Of a stretch of DNA of 47,382 bases, positions 7,039-16,179 are shown one piece after another. The stretch's first letter is position 1, and each line of letters starts with the position of its first letter. The DNA is from Acidobacteriota bacterium (GTDB lineage: Bacteria; Acidobacteriota; Terriglobia; Terriglobales; Acidobacteriaceae), in contig JAJZVZ010000015.1 of the NCBI GenBank assembly GCA_021846945.1, positions 1 to 47,382 of the forward strand, given 5' to 3'. The notes beneath the pieces are model-generated. The model made no database searches, was not told where the DNA came from, and worked only from the letters and a program-made list of their open reading frames with translations. Both the position numbers and the translations under genes were made by a program.

Positions 7039-8541
7039 TCATGCAAAAGAAATCAAAAGCATATAAGCTGCATTTCCTTTCAAAGCGACAACCTTATGTT
7101 CCAAAGCACGGAGGGGCTTCTCCCCACTATCGATCGGCTTCATCTGCCACGCGTCCTTGTCCGCAAAATAGTTTCCGTGGCTCTGATCGAGCAGATACTC
7201 CGTTACCCGGCCGGTCTGCTCAGCCAGCTTGTCGGTGTGAAGAAGCTTCATTGCCACCGTCTTGGGCGATTCACCCGTTGCATCGTAATTGAACAACAGA
7301 ATGGCAACTCCGCTTTCATCAAAAGTGGCAACCGAATAGATACCATTGCCCGTACTATCGATAGCAATCGAACTCCTGGCATGATTCTTCTTGAGCATTT
7401 GCGCCAACTTGAAGGCATTTCCTCTGGGAAGCAGGGCCGGCGCATCTGTTGCTGGCGCTACCATGGAATAACGATCCTCCTTGCGAGGATAGACCCACTG
7501 CATTGGCGTCACATTTTGCTCGGCAATCTGATAAGTGTGCGCCAGGGATCCGGTGGCCCAGCGCAATGCGTCCATTGGATTGCCGTTATACGGTTTTGCC
7601 CCCTTTTCTTTCCACCCGACCTCCGATACGATGAGAGGAACGGTAGGCAGATGGTATGAGGATAGGATCTCTTCGGTGTCGCGGCGAAAAGCCATCATTC
7701 TGTCGCTTTCGCCATCTATATAATAGTGAATGGAAAGAAAATCGAGTCCCTTCGATGGATCCGGGTCATTTGCGTAGCAAGTTATAAAGTTCTTCAAATA
7801 ACCGTGGACATATTGCGACCCCATGCATGCCGGACCGCCCACGAGAATTGGTTTTGCGTAAGAATTTTTTCGGTTAAGTTCCTTAGCTGCCAGATAGGCC
7901 ACCCGAAAACCCTTGTAATAAGCCTCTTCAACAGTCATGCCTGGAGGCAGATCCAGTGCTTTTGCGGTCAACTCGTTGAAAGGCTCGATGTGAGTTACAA
8001 ACGGATATTTTGCCTTGATCGCTCCAAGATACCGTTCCGCAAGCGTTACGCACTCGTCCTCTGTCACTGTGCCGTGTACCAGCCCCCAGAGATCGATGAA
8101 GCTTTCGGCGTTGTGCATACGTTCTGCCGCAAAGGCTTGTTTTGGATTGCCGGATATTGGATGATGGAGATTCCCCCCGGGAACCATCAGGGCTTCATCG
8201 GCAACTTGCATAGCATAATCAATGTAGCTAGTTCCCCAGATCCGCACGAGTTTCAACCTTCCAAACTGTTTCTGATAGAGCTGAAAATCCTGCTCAGTGA
8301 ATTGGTCTCTTTTGCCGTTGAAATTCAAATATCGTCCATACAGGCTGGAATCAGCCGGGTCCTTTTGCGCAAAGTCGACTTCGATGAGTTGAGCAAAACC
8401 TGCTGAACCGGGGGTGCTCTTGGAGAAGGCACTGTCCAAAGCGTTCAGAAATGTTGGCGATCCGACTGCGGCCGCACCTGCTGTCCCAGCCGCCTTCAGA
8501 AGAAATGACCTCCGTGTCTGAGATGTTCTAGCGCTGTTCAT
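7039..8541 (-). CDS. Glycoside hydrolase, clan GH-A (GH39-like), Tat-exported
   Basis: A 500-residue protein with a Tat signal (TRRSFLLKAAGTAGAAAVG) and a TIM-barrel glycosidase domain. FVTHIEPFNEL carries the expected acid/base Glu190 after Asn, and VPLIVSEVGW the nucleophile Glu307, the spacing of clan GH-A families such as GH39 (beta-xylosidase/iduronidase). A C-terminal beta domain follows. AAAGGAGGT lies 7 bases before the ATG. The start overlaps the end of a broken upstream phosphoesterase frame, which may couple translation. Activity on xylosyl or uronosyl branches is a guess from family; the precise GH family would need an HMM search. Confidence 0.8.
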   Translation of the reverse strand: MNSARTSQTRRSFLLKAAGTAGAAAVGSPTFLNALDSAFSKSTPGSAGFAQLIEVDFAQKDPADSSLYGRYLNFNGKRDQFTEQDFQLYQKQFGRLKLVRIWGTSYIDYAMQVADEALMVPGGNLHHPISGNPKQAFAAERMHNAESFIDLWGLVHGTVTEDECVTLAERYLGAIKAKYPFVTHIEPFNELTAKALDLPPGMTVEEAYYKGFRVAYLAAKELNRKNSYAKPILVGGPACMGSQYVHGYLKNFITCYANDPDPSKGLDFLSIHYYIDGESDRMMAFRRDTEEILSSYHLPTVPLIVSEVGWKEKGAKPYNGNPMDALRWATGSLAHTYQIAEQNVTPMQWVYPRKEDRYSMVAPATDAPALLPRGNAFKLAQMLKKNHARSSIAIDSTGNGIYSVATFDESGVAILLFNYDATGESPKTVAMKLLHTDKLAEQTGRVTEYLLDQSHGNYFADKDAWQMKPIDSGEKPLRALEHKVVALKGNAAYMLLISFA

Positions 8542-8809
8542 CGATATGACCTCCTTTCATCGGGATTCCATCCGCTACCGGACAAGTTCCAAAATAACTG
8601 TCAAATGAGCAGTTCTCCTGCATGTTGATAACAACATGTTTGATTTTGTGAATGCCAAGATTGTGGATGGCAGGATCTGTCTTCGGCGCTACCTCATAGC
8701 GTGTATGTACCTGTTGTGCACTTACATTAGCACCGGCTAGTATGAGTGCTGCAGCGACTATGCTCACCACCCAGACATTACTGCATAATTGCTTAATAGA
8801 AGAATTCAC
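8528..8809 (-). pseudogene. Truncated phosphoesterase (phospholipase C / acid phosphatase family)
   Basis: A 93-residue frame with a Sec signal (MNSSIKQLCSNVWVVSIV then AALILAGANVSAQ) and the start of the phosphoesterase domain: IKHVVINMQEN-C-SFDSYFGT-C-PVADGIPMK. The family normally has ENRSFD..FGTFPG, so two conserved positions are Cys. The protein stops after about 55 residues of the mature domain, against 400-500 for intact members, and its last codons run through the ribosome binding site of the GH39-like gene. It starts with the same 17 residues and leader DNA as the GH26 gene. It could serve as a short leader ORF for GH39, but is best called a remnant. Confidence 0.7.
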
Positions 8810-8917
8810 TTTGGGCTCCTCGATTGATTTGCATGGCTACTCCTCTTCATTATTTGTTGATCTCTGTGCATAGTTCACGGCGGCTTCGCCGTTGTGAACT
8901 ATGCACCTTCACGATAT
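8756..8917 (-). repeat. 162-bp leader duplication, copy 1
   Basis: Nearly identical (about 155 of 162 positions) and the same length as 10033-10194. It covers the first 17 codons of the phosphoesterase remnant, its ribosome binding region and 5' leader, and a hairpin at 8866-8906 with 13-bp perfect arms GTGCATAGTTCAC/GTGAACTATGCAC around a GC-rich inner hairpin. Confidence 0.9.
8866..8906 (-). promoter_or_regulatory. Leader hairpin, copy 1
   Basis: Perfect 13-bp stem with a 15-base apical part (GGCG-GCTT-CGCC). It lies 57-97 bases upstream of the start codon. No T-run follows on either strand, arguing against a simple terminator; an RNA switch or regulator site is possible. Confidence 0.55.
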
Positions 8918-9045
8918 GCCGACGCTCCAAGCTCTGAAGATCGACGCGGAGGATCGGCGCAAACTCACAATCTGACCCGAGCCGAAACCGAACGCAGATC
9001 TATGAGAGCGAACTAGTATTTTCAGTCTTCAGCTCACTTCGACTC

Positions 9046-10086
9046 TCAAGGCTTCTGCTGGAAGAATGGGTCGGCGCCCATCGCAGTGAACGCGGGTAGT
9101 CCGGTGCTGCTGAGAGTCCAGATACAAGTGCCCGTGCTATTACTACCAGGGGCATCGAAATACATAAAGCCCTTGACTAGCGGGAAGCTATAACCGCCGG
9201 GATTTGTCTTTCCTTCGATTTCAGTTTGAGCGGATTCTAGGTACGCGGCCTGCTCAGTAGGGCATTCGCCTGTCTCGGCGATTAGAATCGGCTTGTTGTA
9301 AGAGCTAAACTCCGTGTAAAAATTGCTGAAGACGCCGCCGAAATCGTTAGCTTGAATTTTGTCGTAGCCGTCAAAGCCGATCCAATCAACATAATTTGAG
9401 CCGGGATAGTAAGGTGCTGGATCGGGTCTACCGGGTGTCCCAGCGGGGTTCCACAGCCAGGAGACATTGGTGACACCTTGGGCTATGAAAATATTGTGAA
9501 TGTGCTGCCACGCTGCAATGTATCCCGCCGCTCCTCCGGTCCCCATGCAGTCTTGGTTGTTTACTCCCGCGCCAAGATTCATCTCCCAATACCAGCGAAG
9601 AAAGATCGGCGCGCCAAACTGCTTCACTGCCTCTGCTGTTTTGATAATAAGCTGATCGTCTGCGCCACTCGCGACGTTTACATTTTGATCCCCACACCCC
9701 CACGTGACTACTGGCGTGCGTCCTTCGCTCAGATCCGATTGCATGGACGCGTCTGGAAAACTCGGCGTTATTCCGTTACCCCAACCGTAATAGTGCATGT
9801 GGAGAGCCAGCTTGCGGCCAATCTGTGATTCCAGCACTTCTGTCGCAGCTTCCGCGCTAGTAGACCCTGGCACTGGCATCACCCAGGCACCGAAATAGGC
9901 GCCGCTGGAAGGCACAGAGACTGCACCTCCGCTGGTAGCTGGTGGCGTGCTGGTACCTGGTGGCGTGCCAGTGAGCGAAGGAGATCCGGAGGAACGTCCT
10001 CCACAGCCTGAAAGGAATAACACTGTAAAAGTGACTATGCTCACCACCCAGACATTACTGCACAACTGCTTAATTGAAGAATTCAC
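9046..10086 (-). CDS. GH26-like endo-beta-mannanase, lipoprotein
   Basis: A 346-residue glycoside hydrolase. The N-terminus has a lipoprotein signal ending in LFLSGC (lipid-modified Cys28), then a Ser/Thr/Pro/Gly-rich linker (30-60). The catalytic domain has IFLRWYWEMN with acid/base Glu168 and KPILIAETGECP with nucleophile Glu271, the GH26 arrangement; WLWNPAG and WIGFDGYD are also family-like. GH26 enzymes cleave internal beta-1,4-mannan bonds, a few members other beta-glycans. It is anchored to a membrane facing the periplasm or surface. It shares its first 18 residues and 162-bp leader with the phosphoesterase remnant downstream. It lies after the TonB receptor gene in the same direction. 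Confidence 0.85.
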   Translation of the reverse strand: MNSSIKQLCSNVWVVSIVTFTVLFLSGCGGRSSGSPSLTGTPPGTSTPPATSGGAVSVPSSGAYFGAWVMPVPGSTSAEAATEVLESQIGRKLALHMHYYGWGNGITPSFPDASMQSDLSEGRTPVVTWGCGDQNVNVASGADDQLIIKTAEAVKQFGAPIFLRWYWEMNLGAGVNNQDCMGTGGAAGYIAAWQHIHNIFIAQGVTNVSWLWNPAGTPGRPDPAPYYPGSNYVDWIGFDGYDKIQANDFGGVFSNFYTEFSSYNKPILIAETGECPTEQAAYLESAQTEIEGKTNPGGYSFPLVKGFMYFDAPGSNSTGTCIWTLSSTGLPAFTAMGADPFFQQKP

Positions 10087-10194
10087 TTTGGGATCCTCGA
10101 TTGATTTGCCTGGCTATTCCTCTTCATTATTTGTTGATCTCTGTGCATAGTTCACAGCGGCTTCGCCGTTGTGAACTATGCACCTTCACGATAT
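10033..10194 (-). repeat. 162-bp leader duplication, copy 2
   Basis: Covers the start of the GH26 gene, its leader, and a hairpin at 10143-10183 with the same 13-bp arms as copy 1 at 8756-8917. The copies differ at about seven positions, and the arms of the hairpin are unchanged in both. Confidence 0.9.
10143..10183 (-). promoter_or_regulatory. Leader hairpin, copy 2
   Basis: Same structure as at 8866-8906, again 57-97 bases upstream of a start codon and 37 bases after the stop of the TonB receptor gene. One base differs in the apical part (A for G). Confidence 0.55.
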
Positions 10195-10219
10195 TGCAGC
10201 ACCTTGGCGGAACTATCGT

Positions 10220-13200
10220 CTAGAACTGGAGTCGCAACGTTAACTGGATCTGGCGGGGTGTGTTGTGCGAGGCGAGCATGTTTTCGATGCCGTTCGCAGC
10301 ACCTGGATTGTTATAGCCCTGCACATTCAAGGCGTTGAATGCGTCCATGTTGAACCGAAGCCGCATCGATTCGGTAATTGGGAAGACTTTAAACACCGAG
10401 AGATCGACGTGGTAGTTCATCGGTCCGTTCAGAAACGTCTTCGCCCAGGGGTTGACGCTTAGCGGGCCGGGCGAGTAGCCCTGGACATCCGCGGTCCCGT
10501 TCAGCAAATTAATCTGTACATCGTTCGTGTTGTAGTATTGGTCCTGGGCCTGACCACAAGTTCCGCTGGTCACCGGATTGTAATTCGTGTCGATCGGTTG
10601 GGAGTAGGGTGTCCAGTTTGCCGGCAGTCCCGTGACAACTGTGCTGCAACCGCTCGATGGCAGATTGGAGGGAGCAATATATCCGTTGAACCACTGGAAA
10701 GCCTCGATGCATGTGCCGCTCCGACAATCGGTAACCTTGTGTGCATGCTTGTAAGTATGGATAGCGCTTGTTGGCCCCCAGTTTGAGCTATCCACCTGGA
10801 AGTCCTGGGAAGTGACGGATCCATAGCCGGCAAGTTGGAAGCCACCCAGCAGTTCATTCAGGAAACTGTTGGCGTTGCTCAAATACCGCTTGCCACGTCC
10901 GAAGGGCAGGTCCAGGATCCAGTTAAATTGAATATGCTGTTTCGGCACGACGGTGTCGAGTTCATAGTTTTCATAGACATTCAGTTGATGCCACGATGCG
11001 TAGGATGCGATGCCGGCCGGCCGCTGCGGCGGCATCACGGGTGCAGTAATCGGCGACGAATTGGGGACCGGCGTCATGGTTCCCAGCCCGGAGTTGACAT
11101 AGTTCTGTGCAGGATAGATAGGCGTCATTACGTTTTTGGCAGCCTGGTAGTCGCTCCCCACGCGGAGGGGCTTGGACCAGACATAGAAGATCTGATAGGC
11201 AAGCCCCTTATGGTATAGCCTCTGGTAGTTCACTTCCAGCTCATTGTCGTTCGACCAGCCGCTCTTCTGGAGCGACTTGAGGGACCCCGACCATGTCGTC
11301 TGATCATACGGGCCGGTTGCGGTAGCCGCATAGGTGGGCAGCCCGATTGTGGTTCCCTGTGGGGGTATCGTGCCGGTCATGATCTCCCAGGCGTAGGTGG
11401 AGGGATGGTTGTTGAACATGTATGACTGGAGTAGGTTGGTGCCGTGTGTCCAGATCCAGCTAACCCGCAATGCCGAGTTTCCTTTGAGGGGCTGCTCGAT
11501 GGTGAAGTTTGTCTCGGTGACAACAGTTGGCGGTAGGTCGGCGGGTAGCGTAGTTGGACCAATACTCCCCGGCACAATGGCGTTGACCGAGTTGCTGTCC
11601 ACCACGTTGGTGGTGTTGACTCCCATTACGTTCGGCTGCGGGTTCCGGAGGAGGTAGTTCTTGATGCCGTCGGGAGACTGGGCTGGGTCACTGTAGTTCT
11701 GGTGATAGGTTGCCGAAAAGGGCACGTCTTCCACCGTGCCGCCGTAGAGGGTGCGCACCGGGGTGGGATAGAGATACCGGCCGTAGCCGCCGCGGATCAC
11801 CGTGCCGTGCTTGCCGCCAAACGGCTGATACGCAAAGCCTAAGCGCGGCTCAAAGTTCAGATTGTAGTTGCGGACTCCGTTAGCGGGTATCCCTGCCTGC
11901 GAAAAAGTCTCGAGCTTGACGCCGATGTTCTCCAGGTTGGTAATGATCGGCTGGGTCGTATAACCCCTGGCGATCAGTTGCTGCGGCGTGCTGGCCAGCG
12001 CCAGAGCGTCGTTCTTCAGATCGAAGGTGTTCATCAGTCCATACTTCAGCCAGGGAGCCGGATGGGCCTCGTAGCGCAGACCCAGGTTCCAGGTCAGATT
12101 CCGCGTCATGTGGTAGTCGTCCTGGAAATAAAGGTCAAACTCCATGTCATGGAAGTGCTCGTACGGCGGTTCCAGGTTAACTCCGTACGAATTGGCCGCG
12201 CCCAGAAAGGCATCGCCGTTCTGGTTGCCAATGTGCGGCAAACCTCCGTAATTCTCTCCCGTCGCCGTGTTGTATAAACCCGTGGCCTGGTTGGTGAACG
12301 CCACCGAATCGCTCTTTTCGCTGGGCAGGTATCCAAAGCGTTCATGCCGGTAGCGGCCGCCAAACTGGATCTGCTGCCGTCCCATTGTCTTGGTCAGGTT
12401 CTCGTCCAGATTGGTGACAATCTGACTTATTCCATCGCTGAACTGCGTACCGGAGATGGGATTGATCAAGCTACCTAGACCAAAAATCGGGAAGCCCGTC
12501 TCGCCGAAGTTGTTGGGCAGGCCCAGCATCTTCTCGTAGTTTGCGGCCACCGGGCCACCGGGATATTGGTCCATGTTGAACCACTGGTTGCTCAGGACCG
12601 TTTCTGAAAAAAACGTGGGCGAAAAGATGTGCGTATAGCCAATCGCCGGGGCGAAGTTCGCTACCGGGTAGTACGCTACACCGGTAGCATTCGGTGGAAA
12701 GCCATCGGCCCCGCCCAGCGCCGGCTCGTTGCCCGGATAGTCTCTCAATCGATGGCTCACATCCAGGTTGATCGTGTTGCGCAGGTAGACGTGGTTGTTC
12801 TGGTTGAAGGCGTGGTCAAGACGGAAGGTCCAGGTCGGAATCACGGTCAGGCTCTCATCGGGCCCTTGCAGGTTCGGCGTAACGAGAGGGTTCTCTGTCA
12901 AGTTCGGCAACGGGGTGATATCGTTGATGATCTTCATCGTCGGAGACTCGCGGCCGACGGGGATCTGGTCATTGACAAAGGGTTTGCGGCAATATGCGTT
13001 CAATTTGCCGGTGGCCGGGCACTTGGCCGCGTTATATGTTGTGGCTGGATCGTAAAGCTGGACCGGAGCTGCGAGGGTGAGCAGTGCGCTGAAGTCACCG
13101 CCACGCATCGCCTGCGTTGGCACGCTAAAGAGTTGACTGCTGGCGCTGGCCAGCGAGTATCTTTCGTAGGCCATGAACCAGAAGCTCTTGTCTTTTCCGT

Positions 13201-14119
13201 GGTAAACATGAGGAAGAATGATCGGCCCGCCGGCAGAAACACCAAACTCGTTGCGGATATACTTCGGGGCCGTGAAATTCGCTGGATCCTGGCGCGCCTT
13301 GGCAATGCCTATAGCGTTGTTGCGCGCCGTCCAAAAAGCAGTGCCATGAAGCCGATTCGTGCCCGATTTCGTGGTAATAACCACCGTACCGGGAGCTGCA
13401 AATTGCGCGCTGGCATTGGTCGTCGCCACCCGAACCTCCTGGATCGCGTCCGGATCGGGCTCCTGAGCTTGCGCGGTGTTCGTGCCTCCAAACTCGCGGT
13501 TGTCCAAAGGCGCACCGTCCGCAACATAAGCCACAGAAGCACCCTGTATGCCGTTCAACATCGTGCCACCTGTACTGCCGCCTTCCAACCCGGGCGTGGT
13601 CATGGCCAGAAGAGTCGACAGCACGCGCCCGTTCATTGGAAGCTGGCTAATTCTTTGATTTTCCAGCGTCGAGGATAGAGCGCCGCTGCTGGTCGTGGTA
13701 AGCTGCACGAGATTCGCCGACACCTGCACCTGTTGCGTCACTGCTCCGGCAATCATTACCGGATTAATCACCGCGGTCTGTGATACCAGAAGTTGGATCC
13801 GGGTTGCATACGTCTTCATATTCGGCACCGTAACCGTCACCGAATAGGTGCCCGCAAATAAGCCCGGCACCTGGTAAAAACCAACACTGTTGGACTTGGT
13901 ATTCTCCGATACACCTGTGGCCCGGTTGACCACGTGGATCGCGGCTCCCGGAATTACCGCTCCGGTCGAATCCGTCACAGTACCCTGGATTGAACCGGCA
14001 CCGCTCTGGGCAATGGCGCTGCCTGCTGAAAATACCACCGCACCCACCACGGAAACCGCGGCGATCAGTCTCATGGATTTGCTCAATATTCGCTTCAAAT
14101 GCATGGTCAAGCTTGTCAC
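10220..14119 (-). CDS. Oar-like TonB-dependent receptor with carboxypeptidase-regulatory domain
   Basis: A 1299-residue outer-membrane transporter. Signal peptide to about residue 38 (AGSAIAQ), carboxypeptidase-regulatory-like beta domain (about 42-125; GSIQGTVTDSTGAVIPGA), plug domain (about 150-260, with LPMNGR and IQEVRVATTNASAQF), then the barrel, ending in RQIQLTLRLQF with the aromatic C-terminal residue needed for outer-membrane assembly. Such receptors are numerous in Acidobacteriota. The start is GTG at 14119, five bases after GGAGGGATCC; ATG at 14104 is a possible alternative. It probably imports oligosaccharides released by the neighbouring enzymes; substrate unknown. Confidence 0.93.
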   Translation of the reverse strand: MTSLTMHLKRILSKSMRLIAAVSVVGAVVFSAGSAIAQSGAGSIQGTVTDSTGAVIPGAAIHVVNRATGVSENTKSNSVGFYQVPGLFAGTYSVTVTVPNMKTYATRIQLLVSQTAVINPVMIAGAVTQQVQVSANLVQLTTTSSGALSSTLENQRISQLPMNGRVLSTLLAMTTPGLEGGSTGGTMLNGIQGASVAYVADGAPLDNREFGGTNTAQAQEPDPDAIQEVRVATTNASAQFAAPGTVVITTKSGTNRLHGTAFWTARNNAIGIAKARQDPANFTAPKYIRNEFGVSAGGPIILPHVYHGKDKSFWFMAYERYSLASASSQLFSVPTQAMRGGDFSALLTLAAPVQLYDPATTYNAAKCPATGKLNAYCRKPFVNDQIPVGRESPTMKIINDITPLPNLTENPLVTPNLQGPDESLTVIPTWTFRLDHAFNQNNHVYLRNTINLDVSHRLRDYPGNEPALGGADGFPPNATGVAYYPVANFAPAIGYTHIFSPTFFSETVLSNQWFNMDQYPGGPVAANYEKMLGLPNNFGETGFPIFGLGSLINPISGTQFSDGISQIVTNLDENLTKTMGRQQIQFGGRYRHERFGYLPSEKSDSVAFTNQATGLYNTATGENYGGLPHIGNQNGDAFLGAANSYGVNLEPPYEHFHDMEFDLYFQDDYHMTRNLTWNLGLRYEAHPAPWLKYGLMNTFDLKNDALALASTPQQLIARGYTTQPIITNLENIGVKLETFSQAGIPANGVRNYNLNFEPRLGFAYQPFGGKHGTVIRGGYGRYLYPTPVRTLYGGTVEDVPFSATYHQNYSDPAQSPDGIKNYLLRNPQPNVMGVNTTNVVDSNSVNAIVPGSIGPTTLPADLPPTVVTETNFTIEQPLKGNSALRVSWIWTHGTNLLQSYMFNNHPSTYAWEIMTGTIPPQGTTIGLPTYAATATGPYDQTTWSGSLKSLQKSGWSNDNELEVNYQRLYHKGLAYQIFYVWSKPLRVGSDYQAAKNVMTPIYPAQNYVNSGLGTMTPVPNSSPITAPVMPPQRPAGIASYASWHQLNVYENYELDTVVPKQHIQFNWILDLPFGRGKRYLSNANSFLNELLGGFQLAGYGSVTSQDFQVDSSNWGPTSAIHTYKHAHKVTDCRSGTCIEAFQWFNGYIAPSNLPSSGCSTVVTGLPANWTPYSQPIDTNYNPVTSGTCGQAQDQYYNTNDVQINLLNGTADVQGYSPGPLSVNPWAKTFLNGPMNYHVDLSVFKVFPITESMRLRFNMDAFNALNVQGYNNPGAANGIENMLASHNTPRQIQLTLRLQF

Positions 14120-14263
14120 TGGATCCCTCCTAAAACATATGATTGCGTGTTACAACTAAATTCCGATGTTAAAGACTTCGGTGTCGTATTGCATGGAAGA
14201 CAGGAATCTTACTCATCGTCCACCAAATAAACTACCGGCTCGTGACTGAAATCACGGCGAGAA

Positions 14264-14890
14264 TCATATCGTTTTCTTCCGTATACATTCCGGTTTACCA
14301 GGGGGGAGCCCAATAATTTGCCTTGGTTCTATCGTTTGCCCGATTTGAGCAGTGGCCGTATTTACGAGGGACGGCGCGCTGGTTACAACGATAGACTGGG
14401 TCTGTGATCCCACTTCCAGTGCCACGTTAAGGGTGAGCGTCTGTTCTACAGAGAGAACTATATTGTTCTGGGTGAAACGATTGAATCCTTTCGAATCGAC
14501 ACTGAACGTGTAACTACCTACGGGAAGATGTTGGAGAACGTATATTCCCTCGCTGTTTGTAGTCGTCGCAGTCACGGCGCCGGTGCCAAGGTTGGTGGCA
14601 TTGACATCAGCTCCTATCACAACGCGGCCTTGAGGATCGGTCACCGTTCCTACAATCGACGCGGATATTCGTTGAGCTGCCGCGGAGGAGGAGAATTCCC
14701 CAATCAATATGGCTGTCAACGTCAAGATCGCTATCCGAAAGAAGTTGCCAGTTTTAAGACAGCGTAGCCGCCTTCGAATGGAGTGCAAAGAGGAATCAGT
14801 GTGCTGTTGAAACTCGCCGTGCTGCATCGACACAGGTTCCGCGAGTGACAGTCGGAGAGATCGCTTGGCGGGAAGTCTTAATAGATACAC
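14264..14890 (-). pseudogene. Truncated Oar-like TonB-dependent receptor (N-terminus only)
   Basis: The 208 codons contain a signal anchor (FRIAILTLTAILIGEFSSSAAAQ), a carboxypeptidase-regulatory-like domain (ASIVGTVTDPQGRVVIGADV) and the start of the plug region (GQTIEPRQIIGLP). Intact homologues continue with LNGRN and about 900 more residues; here GLP is followed by 11 unrelated residues and a stop. The break is at about 14300. The N-terminal 45 residues before the signal look unnatural, so the true start may be internal (for example Met22). Non-functional as a transporter. Confidence 0.8.
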
Positions 14891-15060
14891 ATCATCCTCC
14901 TAAATCCTCGGCAGGGATCCTAAATAGGGAACCAACAAGACCCATAGCACTTTGGCGCTTAGGAGCCTCTCCTAAAGCGATTTACTAAGCACAGAGGGAA
15001 ATGCTACTCACCTGAATAGTATTTGTCAAGCGTTAATTTTCAGAACTTTCCCAGAATTTC
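14891..15060. other. Intergenic with short inverted repeat
   Basis: Upstream of the broken receptor. TTAGGAG-CCT-CTCCTAA (14959-14975) is a perfect 7-base inverted repeat, possibly a regulator site of the lost gene. No gene. Confidence 0.35.
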
Positions 15061-15528
15061 TCAGGCTGACCAAACGAGAGCCAGTTCCAGTTGGGCATCT
15101 GGAGGTGATTCCTGCGGCGGCCGGAAGACGCTGCCGGAGAGAAGGCGTCGAATTCCGTCTGCCAAAGCATAAAAGCGGAAGGGCGGAATGCCAAAGAAGC
15201 GCTGCGAGATGACCAGGAGCTTTTCGGCGAGGATGCGCAGCTTCATCTGCTGTCCCAAATAGGTGGCGGCGAAGAAGGCTGCGGCGGTAACCAGCACAAC
15301 TAAGTTCTTCAGCCGCTGATACTTCATTACCCGGATATCTTCGAGGTTATAACTCTGTTTGACGAAGCGAAAAGTTTCCTGTCGGGTAAGGGGCTGGCGC
15401 GGTATCTGCGTCAGGCGCAGTCCGTTTCCAGTCCCTCCCCATAGGAACTGCTCGTGAGGTTTTCCCTCAAGCAGCTCGCCTAACTTGCTCTGATTCTGAG
15501 CTACACAACTCCTGAGATAGCCGGGCGT
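15061..15528 (-). pseudogene. IS4-like DDE transposase, C-terminal remnant
   Basis: The frame is open from 15528 down to the stop at 15061 and reads SKLGELLEGKPHEQFLW, then RQETFRFVKQSYNLEDIR, then VMKYQRLKNLVVLV and ISQRFFGIPPFRFYALADGI. This is the C-terminal end of an IS4-type transposase including the Y-x-x-E-x-I-R region. The catalytic Asp residues lie in the missing N-terminal part, and an in-frame stop occurs at about 15530. The Met at 15327 is internal and not a true start. Confidence 0.65.
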
Positions 15529-15645
15529 CGGTATTTATGTTCAACTGCTCATTTTCAGTAGCTTTATAGGATAATTTCGGTGGACCATGACAAAATCAAG
15601 CGTTGCGCCTGCAGGTTTCCTCAATCTTGAGAATCGTCCGAATAT

Positions 15646-15903
15646 GTGTCGTTCTGCCTACGAAGCTCCAGAACATTCGGGATAGTAACTATGTCGTTGC
15701 CGCTGCTGCGGCACAGTTGTGCCGTCGCTTTTCTCCAGGCAGGCATCGATGTATCTGTAATCAGGGATTACCTCAGACAGGCGTCGGTCGCAATGACAAG
15801 CCGCTACATCACCAGCACTTTCCAGATGAAGCGAGAGGTGCTCGACGCCTTTTGGAGACGGTCCGGCTTGATGTCCAGATCGGTGAGGCCATGGCGCCCA
15901 TGA
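15646..15903 (+). pseudogene. Tyrosine recombinase C-terminal fragment
   Basis: Contains LLRHSCAVAFLQAGIDV followed by IRDYLRQASVAMTSRYIT and QMKREVLDAFW, the C-terminal block of XerD-like phage integrases, with the R-H-x-x box and the Tyr nucleophile (SRYIT). The usual GHAS box reads RQAS, as in the recombinase remnant at 387-735. Only about 65 residues are recognisable (about 15695-15875). The preceding DNA is not integrase-like in any frame, so the 5' part is missing. Confidence 0.65.
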
Positions 15904-16179
15904 CCGAAGCTTCTTGTCTTCCTCAAAACGTTATAAGCGTTATCTGGTGTCAACAGTGCAAAACGGCCGTTCTACAGAATGCTTCAAGGGGTATTCCTCA
16001 ATCTCTCCGGATAACTGGTTGACCAGGGTATGGTTTACGCGCCACGCTTATCTAACGACCGCTTTCTCATGGGACTCAAACGCACAATTCATCAAGGCAC
16101 TTTATACCGGAATACTGTTCGAGACAAGCAGTATGGTTCCGTTGTCGTTGTCTCTCATGCTTCCGGAATTATCCGTATC

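Noticed and set aside
8866..8906. Intrinsic terminator
   Set aside because: The stem is strong but no T-run follows on either strand, so it is listed as a leader hairpin.
12629..13678. Long plus-strand open frame (349 codons)
   Set aside because: It lies antisense inside the TonB receptor gene and has the Arg/Gly-rich composition of a shadow frame; no family similarity.
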